Made by a program: the position numbers and the translations under genes. 45,540 bases of DNA. Source: Mycolicibacterium palauense. GTDB lineage: Bacteria > Actinomycetota > Actinomycetes > Mycobacteriales > Mycobacteriaceae. Of this stretch, positions 40,468 through 45,540 are shown one piece after another. The notes beneath the pieces were generated by a model. It was not told the DNA's origin. It ran no database searches and saw only the letters and a list, made by a program, of their open reading frames with translations. Where the stretch lies: contig NZ_NVQF01000044.1 of assembly GCF_002592005.1 (NCBI RefSeq), positions 1 through 45,540 on the forward strand. The letters run 5' to 3'. The first letter of the stretch is position 1. Each line of letters begins with the position of its first letter.

Positions 40468-41178
40468 TCAGCCGGTCGGTAGGTCGTAGACCAGCTCCAG
40501 CGCGAAGCGGCCGGTCATGGCGCCGTCCGAGGTGAAGCTCCGCAGCCAGCTCAGCTCGCGAAAATGTCCTGAGATGCCGGCGAAATCACCGGTTCCGCCG
40601 ATGATCTGACCCGTACCGTCGGGATTGGGTCCGTCTGTGGTGACGAAGTAGTAGGGCTCACCGTCGGCCTGGAACTCCCGCACGCCGGTGAGCGCGGGAA
40701 TGACCACTTCGCGGGCGAACTTGCTGCCGTCCTCGATCTCGTACATGAAGATGGTTCCCCGGCCCGGCAGGGTCAGTGTCCACGACGTGTACATCCGCAT
40801 CCTCCCCCGCATGACCGAGGAGTCCGCGGTGACCTCTTCCTGTTCCACGGCGAATCCCACGATCTCGTCGTCGGCGTTGCGCACCTTCGTCACCAACGCC
40901 ATCCCGCTGCTCAGGCTGTCGGCGTCGAACGTGGCGATGTCGTCGGGAAACGGCGGCACCGGCTTGTTGCCGTCGTGGGTGATGGCAACGATGTCCCCGG
41001 GCTCCTCGAGGTAGAACGTCTCCAAGGTCTTTCCCTCGGGAGTCTCGGTCAGCCGGGGTGCCGTGGCTCTGATGTCCGGGCCGGAGAACGGGCGGAAGAT
41101 CGACCAACCCAGGGCGACGGCGGCGCCCAGCACGAAACCGATCACGAGGATCAGGGTTGCCTTCGCAGTGCGCTTCAT
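40468..41178 (-). CDS. Membrane-anchored allene-oxide-cyclase-like barrel protein
   Basis: A 236-residue protein: one N-terminal hydrophobic helix (about 7-27, ATLILVIGFVLGAAVALGWSI), then an extracytoplasmic domain. The middle and end (SGMALVTKVRNADDEIVGFAVEQE, WTLTLPGRGTIFMYEIED, GQIIGGTGDFAGISGHFREL) resemble the allene-oxide-cyclase-like barrel, in which a GGTGxFxGxxG loop follows a beta strand. The family's bacterial members have no settled function; lipid or ligand binding is possible. Its ATG overlaps the stop of the upstream membrane gene (ATGA). Third gene of the MarR operon. Confidence 0.65.
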   Translation of the reverse strand: MKRTAKATLILVIGFVLGAAVALGWSIFRPFSGPDIRATAPRLTETPEGKTLETFYLEEPGDIVAITHDGNKPVPPFPDDIATFDADSLSSGMALVTKVRNADDEIVGFAVEQEEVTADSSVMRGRMRMYTSWTLTLPGRGTIFMYEIEDGSKFAREVVIPALTGVREFQADGEPYYFVTTDGPNPDGTGQIIGGTGDFAGISGHFRELSWLRSFTSDGAMTGRFALELVYDLPTG

Positions 41179-41642
41179 CGGACCGCTCCGTTCGCCTCGC
41201 GGTGGGGCTCACCGAGTCGTTGCGAGGTGCGCGCAACCGGCCTGAGCGAGACGAAGTAGCCGATCATCACGAGGTAGACAGCCATGATCAGCAGGCTGAA
41301 CCACCATGGGAAGACGTCGAAATACACCGTGCTCCCGGTTGTCAGGAAGAACAGGTGTCCGGGCAGACTCGCGGTGATGTAGCCGGTGATGACCCAGTAA
41401 CCGACCCGGCGCGGCGCCGTCGCCAGGTCGTAGGCGGCGAACACGGTTTTCCTGCGGGCGATCAGGGCCACCGAGCAGAACAGCATCAGCGCGAAGAGGC
41501 AGAGATCGACCGGCCAGCTGATGATCTCGGCGACGTCGGAGCTGCCGGTGAGCAGATGGCGCGACGCGTTGATCAGGTGGATGACGAAGCCGGCGGTCAT
41601 CAACATCGGGACGAACGTCTCGACTTTCCAGGTGCTTCTCAT
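41175..41642 (-). CDS. Small membrane protein, second gene of the MarR operon
   Basis: A 155-residue membrane protein with four predicted helices: FVPMLMTAGFVIHLINASRHLL, WPVDLCLFALMLFCSVALIA, VGYWVITGYITASLPGHLFFL and WWFSLLIMAVYLVMIGYFVSL. The family is not known to me. The start is the ATG at 41642, which overlaps the MarR stop by four bases; the stop overlaps the next ATG by four bases. The tight coupling suggests the three products act together at the membrane. Confidence 0.8.
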   Translation of the reverse strand: MRSTWKVETFVPMLMTAGFVIHLINASRHLLTGSSDVAEIISWPVDLCLFALMLFCSVALIARRKTVFAAYDLATAPRRVGYWVITGYITASLPGHLFFLTTGSTVYFDVFPWWFSLLIMAVYLVMIGYFVSLRPVARTSQRLGEPHREANGAVR

Positions 41643-42091
41643 TGCGGTTCCTCCTCGTCCCGGGTTTGGGCGTCGGCGCCGAGCGAATTGAGCACGGCCG
41701 CAATACGTTCCATTACCGGTCCGGGTAGCTCGGCGGCTGTCGCGATGGCCATGTCGACACGCTCGGCGCTGGTCGCGTCGATCAGGTCGCGGCCGGCGTC
41801 GGACAACGTCAGGGTGCGGCTGCGCCGGTCTCCGGGGTCCTCGGCGCGCAGCACCAGCCCCTGATCGACCAGTTTCGACACCGCTCGGCTGGCCGCCACC
41901 AGCGCGACGTCCAGACGCTTGGCGATATCGCCCACCCGCAACGTGCCGTGCTGGTCGATCAGGTGCAGCGCGGCCAACTCGACGACACTGAGCTGCTGAT
42001 CCTTGAGCGAGCGCGACAACCCCACGATCAGCGAGGTGAACATCGCCCGCATGAACTCTTCGAGGCTGTTCACCGGTCGGTCCGCATCCAT
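41639..42091 (-). CDS. MarR-family regulator, first gene of a membrane-protein operon
   Basis: A 150-residue MarR winged-helix protein: LKDQQLSVVELAALHLIDQHGTLRVGDIAKRLDVALVAASRAVSKLVDQGLVLRAEDPGDRRSRTLTLSDAGRDLI is the DNA-binding core, with the dimer helices before and after. It starts at the ATG at 42091, two bases after the predicted +1. A palindrome overlaps its -35, so it probably represses its own operon (two small membrane proteins and an AOC-like protein). Ligand unknown. Confidence 0.92.
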   Translation of the reverse strand: MDADRPVNSLEEFMRAMFTSLIVGLSRSLKDQQLSVVELAALHLIDQHGTLRVGDIAKRLDVALVAASRAVSKLVDQGLVLRAEDPGDRRSRTLTLSDAGRDLIDATSAERVDMAIATAAELPGPVMERIAAVLNSLGADAQTRDEEEPQ

Positions 42092-42099
42092 AGGTGATT

Positions 42100-42135
42100 A
42101 CCATAATGAAATAGTTTCGATAGCGCAATGATTGC
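42100..42135 (-). promoter_or_regulatory. Promoter and candidate operator of the MarR operon
   Basis: On the minus strand TTGCGC (42123-42128) and TATGGT (42100-42105) are 17 bases apart, giving +1 near 42093. GCAATGATTGC at 42125-42135 is a perfect palindrome around one base and overlaps the -35. Confidence 0.6.
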
Positions 42136-42238
42136 TCAGGTGAAATTAGTGGGACCTCTCGCCGCGTGCGGCCCGCGCCGGAGTTCGCCGCTGGCGTAAG
42201 GAAGCGCGTCCGCGTGGCGGGTCTGACACGATGCGCAG

Positions 42239-42655
42239 GTGGATATGGACCAGGCCCGCGTGTCCGCCCTTGCCGATGCCGAGCGCAGATTGCAGGCCGC
42301 CCAACTGACTTCCGATGTGGTCGCCCTGGAGGAGCTCATCGACGAGAGGGCCGTCTTCACCGGTCCCGACGGCAACCTCTACAGCCGCGACGATGACATG
42401 CGAGTTCATCGCAGCGGACACCAGAAGATGCGCCGCGTCGATGAAGAGGAACTGCGAATCGAGACGTTCGGTGACGACGTTGGGGCGACGTTCTTCCTCG
42501 GCACCCTGGAGGGGACCGTCGGCGGTACCGCGTTCACCGCCCGGATGCGCTACACCAGGGCCTGGAAGCGCGAGGGCACACGGTGGCGGATCGTTGCCGC
42601 GCACGCGTCCTTCATTACCGACAATGTCCCGCCCATCGGGGACAACCGAAGATAG
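42239..42655 (+). CDS. NTF2-like (SnoaL/DUF4440) protein
   Basis: A 138-residue cone-fold protein of the NTF2-like superfamily: an N-terminal helix (VSALADAERRLQAAQLTSDVVALEELIDE), then AVFTGPDGNLYSRDDDMRVH, and strands ending in RMRYTRAWKREGTRWRIVAAHASF, the usual DUF4440 closing pattern. It may be an enzyme or a ligand-binding protein. The start is the GTG at 42239 or the ATG at 42245; no good ribosome site is seen for either. It is divergent from the MarR operon and could be under the same control. Confidence 0.82.
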   Translation: MDMDQARVSALADAERRLQAAQLTSDVVALEELIDERAVFTGPDGNLYSRDDDMRVHRSGHQKMRRVDEEELRIETFGDDVGATFFLGTLEGTVGGTAFTARMRYTRAWKREGTRWRIVAAHASFITDNVPPIGDNRR

Positions 42656-42683
42656 CCATGTGGGCGGACTTGCGCTCGGTCAC

Positions 42684-42911
42684 ATGATCGTCTCGAGCGT
42701 ATCCCTGATTTCCGTCTGTTATCCCGATACGACGATTCACTACCCGTCCGTCGGCATCATCAACGGCATGCTGAAACTACCGGCCTGTTTCACCCCGGGC
42801 CGGCGCCGGGGCAAGGGGCTGGAGGAGACCACCGAATCTCTCCAGGAGGTCATCGTCGATCAGAGGCTGGCCGAGCCCGTGACACGCAACAAGGCCGTCG
42901 CGAAGATCTAG
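42684..42911 (+). other. Unidentified open frame, possible gene remnant
   Basis: An ATG at 42684 (or GTG at 42660) opens 75 codons. The translation has a plausible protein composition (SSVSLISVCYPDTTIHYPSV, then LEETTESLQEVIVDQRLAEP), but I recognise no family and see no ribosome site. The next frame, an amidohydrolase remnant, starts 40 bases after its stop, so this may also be decayed DNA. Confidence 0.3.
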
Positions 42912-42951
42912 CGAGGGCTCCCGATACGGCTGAACGGAGAGGAGGCCGACC

Positions 42952-43320
42952 GTGCTCCCGAAAGACGCACAAGTCATCTCGGTCGACGACCACGTCATCG
43001 AGCACCTCAGGGTGTGGCTGGACAGGTTACCGTCGAAATACGTCAATGCTGCTCCCCGGATCGAGACGCTGCCCGACGGCAACGACACCCGGATCTACGA
43101 GGGCAGGCCGGCCGGGAACTTCGCCCTCAACGCGGTCGCCGGAAAGCCGCGGCGTGATTTCGGCATGGACCCCCGCAGCTACGGTGGCATGCGGACCGGA
43201 TGCCACGACATCGACGCCCGCATCAAGTGTGTGGGCGCAGATGTGGACGTTCCCGACGACGAGGCCAGGCTGATCGTCGAGGGCAACGCGCGGCGGATCT
43301 TCAACTTTCCACGGTGCTAG
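42952..43320 (+). pseudogene. Amidohydrolase gene with large internal in-frame deletion
   Basis: The 122-codon frame joins the two ends of a metal-dependent amidohydrolase (amidohydrolase_2 family). The first 90 residues are the normal N-terminus (ISVDDHVIEHLRVWLDRLPS, ALNAVAGKPRRDFGMDPRSY, MRTGCHDIDARIK). The last 25 (DVPDDEARLIVEGNARRIFNFP) are the normal C-terminus. The roughly 250-300 residues between, with the barrel and the catalytic metal ligands, are missing. A strong ribosome site (GGAGAGGAGG) precedes the GTG at 42952, so it may still be translated, but it cannot be active. Confidence 0.75.
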
Positions 43321-43332
43321 GGGAGCGAACCA

Positions 43333-44748
43333 ATGCGACGCATGTTTTCTCGCCGACAGGTGGGAGTGGCCGGCACGAGGGTTCGCCTGGCGACGATCGC
43401 ATGGGAGGCATGGCGCTTCCGGCGCGGTGACGAGATGATCTCCCGCCGCCAGCGGGCCCGCTTGCAGGCGCTGGTCCGGTATGCCCGAACGGCGTCACCG
43501 TACTACCGCCACCTGTACCGAGATGTCCCGCCGGGGCAGGTCGCTCCGGAGTCGCTCCCCGTCACGTCCAAGCGTGAGCTGATGACGCACTTCGACGACT
43601 GGGTGACCGATCCGGACATCACCATCGAGTCGCTACGGCGTGACTTCCTGTCCGACGATTCCCTTCTGGGAGCCCGCTATCTGGGCCGCTACCACGTCGC
43701 GACGACCTCGGGGACCAGCGGAGAACCGGCCATCCTGATCCACGACGACCCGTCGTGGGCGGTGTTCCAGTTCGTGGGCCGCCGCGGCGAGTGGCGGTTC
43801 GTCCGGCGACCGGCGCTGCTGTGCGGGGTGCTGCGGCGCGGGCTGCGGGTGGCGGCACTGTTCGTCACCGGCGGGCACGTCGGTGCCTCCGCCGCGCTGG
43901 AGGCCACCCGCCGCCGCAGCACCTTCCTGGCCGACCACGTGCGCGTGTTCTCGGTGCTGCGGCCCCTGCCCGATCTGGTGCGCGACATCAACGCGTTTCG
44001 GCCGACGGCCCTGGAGGGATACCCCAGCGCGCTGGCGCTACTGGCCGGCGAACAACGAGCGGGCCGGCTGGCGATACAACCCCTGCTGGCGATCACCGCG
44101 GGTGAGCAGTTGACCACGGAGCAACGCGCCGACATCGAGTCGACGTTCGGCTGCTCGGTGGAGAACCGCTATGCCTCGGCCGAATTCCCCGGCCTGTCAA
44201 TGGAATGCGGGTACGGGCAGTTCCACGTCAACAGCGACTGGTATCTGATCGAACCGGTCGACGAGAACAACCGGCCCGTCGCGCCGGGCGTCGTCTCCCA
44301 CAGCGTTCTGGTCACCAACCTGGCCAACCGGGTGCAGCCACTGATCCGCTATGACCTCGGCGACCGCGTGAAACTGGCTGCCACCGCGTGCGCGTGCGGG
44401 AATCGGCTGCCGGCGATCACCGTGGAGGGCCGCACCAGCGACCTCCTCTCCTTCGACGCGGCGGACGGGTCGGTGGTCACGGTGTTGCCGCTGGCCCTGG
44501 TGGAGGTGATCGAGGAAACCCCGGGGGTGCATCGATGTCAGGCCATCCGCACCGATCCGAGGACCTTGCGGGTGCGACTGGAGATGTCGTCGGAGGTGGA
44601 TTCGGCGCAGGTCTGGCGCGCCCTCGACGAGCGCCTGCAGGCGTTCTTCGCCGCACAGGGGGCCGCGCCCGTTGTGGTGGAGCATGCGGCCGAACCGCCG
44701 GCCCGTGACCCCAACAGCGGGAAGTACCGCCAGGTGTGGCAGCGATGA
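43333..44748 (+). CDS. Adenylate-forming enzyme of the PaaK/CapK type
   Basis: A 471-residue member of the ANL superfamily close to phenylacetate-CoA ligase and CapK-like proteins. It has the ATP-site loop TTSGTSGEPAIL, TALEGYPSALALLAGEQ, LLAITAGEQLTTEQRADIESTFG, the acid motif ENRYASAEFPG, LIRYDLGDRVKL, and the hinge GRTSDLL before the small C-terminal domain ending SGKYRQVW. A Cys pair (ACACG) follows the RYDLGD motif, as in relatives. It would activate a carboxylate as acyl-AMP; the substrate is unknown. It lies 12 bases after the amidohydrolase remnant and may share its transcript. Convergent with the beta-lactamase-like gene. Confidence 0.88.
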   Translation: MRRMFSRRQVGVAGTRVRLATIAWEAWRFRRGDEMISRRQRARLQALVRYARTASPYYRHLYRDVPPGQVAPESLPVTSKRELMTHFDDWVTDPDITIESLRRDFLSDDSLLGARYLGRYHVATTSGTSGEPAILIHDDPSWAVFQFVGRRGEWRFVRRPALLCGVLRRGLRVAALFVTGGHVGASAALEATRRRSTFLADHVRVFSVLRPLPDLVRDINAFRPTALEGYPSALALLAGEQRAGRLAIQPLLAITAGEQLTTEQRADIESTFGCSVENRYASAEFPGLSMECGYGQFHVNSDWYLIEPVDENNRPVAPGVVSHSVLVTNLANRVQPLIRYDLGDRVKLAATACACGNRLPAITVEGRTSDLLSFDAADGSVVTVLPLALVEVIEETPGVHRCQAIRTDPRTLRVRLEMSSEVDSAQVWRALDERLQAFFAAQGAAPVVVEHAAEPPARDPNSGKYRQVWQR

Positions 44749-44791
44749 CGGCCGACGAACCACGGAAGAAACGGGCGGGCAGGCGCGCCGT

Positions 44792-45477
44792 TCAGATTCG
44801 GCCGCCCGGGAACATCGTCTCGACGGCCTCGGTGATGGTGTCGCGCGCCGCGGCGGCGTCCACGGGTTGCAGGGAGCTGATGGCCATCACATAGCGGCGG
44901 TCCGGTCCGATCGCGCCGGTCGACACGTGCAACTGATTGGCGCCGTTCCAGCAGCAGAACCACCCCTGTTTCACGGCGACCGGCTCCGCGTAGAGCCCGT
45001 CGGGGATGCCGAACCGCTGCGGGTACCCGTCGGTTCCGGTCGGCGTGTAGTGCGCCAGGTTGCTCATGATCACGTTGGCCTGTTGGGGCGGCAGCCCTCC
45101 GCTGCCGTTCAACAGCTTGTCGTAGTAGCGGACGAGATCGCTTGCGGTGCTCTGCGTGACGTCCCAGTGCCCGTTGTAGGGCGCCGTGGTGCCGGTCAGT
45201 CCGTACCGTGCGACCACGCGTGTGATGATGGCGTTTCCGCCGTCACGATCCCAGAAGTTCTGGGCCGCGCTGTCATCGGAGGAGCGCAGCATGAGGTCGA
45301 GCGACTCGCGGTCGGCGGGTGTCAGTGTCGTCTCGCCCTTCGACGCCCGCAGCAACAGGTCATCGGCGATGAACAGCTTGGCCACGGAGGCGATCGGGAA
45401 GGGGCGGTCGGTGCCGTTGGAGACGGTCTGGCCGGTGTTGCGGTCCAGCACGACCACCTCGATATCAGCCCCGGCGG
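44792..45477 (-). CDS. Class A beta-lactamase-like serine hydrolase, 5' end lost
   Basis: The C-terminal two hundred or so residues of a serine beta-lactamase-like protein: the nucleophile motif SVAK in PIASVAKLFIADDLLL, SSDDSAAQNFW in the place of the SDN loop, and AVKQGWFCCWNGANQLHVST around the KTG-like strand, where the motif is KQG. Related mycobacterial proteins are secreted and not proven beta-lactamases. The frame is open to the right edge, but the part beyond 45477 is the mirror image of the preceding 63 bases (a perfect inverted repeat), so that extension is not real protein. The true N-terminus with its signal peptide is outside this sequence. Confidence 0.82.
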
Positions 45478-45540
45478 CCGCCGGGGCTGATATCGAGGTG
45501 GTCGTGCTGGACCGCAACACCGGCCAGACCGTCTCCAACG
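45415..45540. repeat. 126-bp perfect spacerless inverted repeat at the right edge
   Basis: Bases 45415-45477 are the exact reverse complement of 45478-45540, the last base of the window. The left arm is coding sequence of the beta-lactamase-like gene. A perfect palindrome of this size, without spacer and inside a gene, at the end of the sequence, is what a fold-back chimera at a contig end looks like. Confidence 0.95.

Noticed and set aside
42315..42911. 199-residue plus-strand frame across the NTF2-like gene
   Set aside because: Its first part is an out-of-frame shadow of the NTF2-like gene; only the portion after 42660 is left as an unidentified frame.
45478..45540. N-terminal extension of the beta-lactamase-like frame
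   Set aside because: It is the exact mirror of the preceding 63 bases, so it translates the antisense of the gene itself.

Overview
The window is high-GC chromosomal DNA from a mycobacterium, most likely a rapidly growing species (Mycolicibacterium type). The left 28 kb has the gene order known around leuS–ino1–ponA1–dnaB in Mycobacterium (mtc28, leuS, MarR and GntR regulators, an LLM oxidoreductase, an alpha/beta hydrolase, ino1, PadR, a DUF1707 protein, a DUF5318 protein, ponA1, a GT87 protein, rpsF-ssb-rpsR-rplI, dnaB). A glucosylglycerate hydrolase, an Arr-type rifampicin ADP-ribosyltransferase and many TANNNT promoters sitting six bases before a start codon (leaderless transcripts) fit the same assignment.

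Region 1 (1-11.3 kb): mtc28 (cut by the left edge), leuS, a tandem repeat that contains the leuS stop codon, an SDR, glucosylglycerate hydrolase, MarR, a SecDF-P1-like membrane protein, then phoX-like phosphatase, LLM oxidoreductase and GntR on the minus strand. Region 2 (11.5-13.5 kb): an AT-richer islet carrying one cytoplasmic-looking trypsin-fold protease, followed by gene fragments including the C-terminal stub of what may have been a metallopeptidase. Region 3 (13.5-27.7 kb): conserved core genes for inositol synthesis, cell-wall synthesis (PonA1, GT87), a PknH-like kinase, the ribosomal/SSB operon and DnaB, with a DnaA-box-like cluster before dnaB.

Region 4 (27.7-45.5 kb) is accessory. 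It has a minus-strand operon of a glutamine-synthetase-like ligase, a nitrilase and a DUF1097 membrane protein, probably controlled by an adjacent FadR-type regulator through a perfect 31-bp palindrome. Then come an IS256 transposase relic, a BKACE-family enzyme with a flavin-dependent monooxygenase, a TetR divergent from DUF1059/DUF1801 genes (the DUF1801 gene has a stop at codon 4), and an arr - pyridoxamine-oxidase-like - AHSA1 run. These are followed by an ArsR-VOC pair, a four-gene MarR operon with an allene-oxide-cyclase-like protein between two small membrane proteins, several decayed genes, a PaaK/CapK-like adenylate-forming enzyme and a class-A-beta-lactamase-like gene.

The last 126 bases form a perfect spacerless inverted repeat that folds the beta-lactamase-like gene back on itself. 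This looks like a contig-end artefact, so sequence right of about 45477 should not be trusted. The best candidates for undescribed biology are the GntR/GS-like/nitrilase/DUF1097 cassette, the MarR/AOC-like membrane operon and the islet protease; for all three the function is inferred, not shown.
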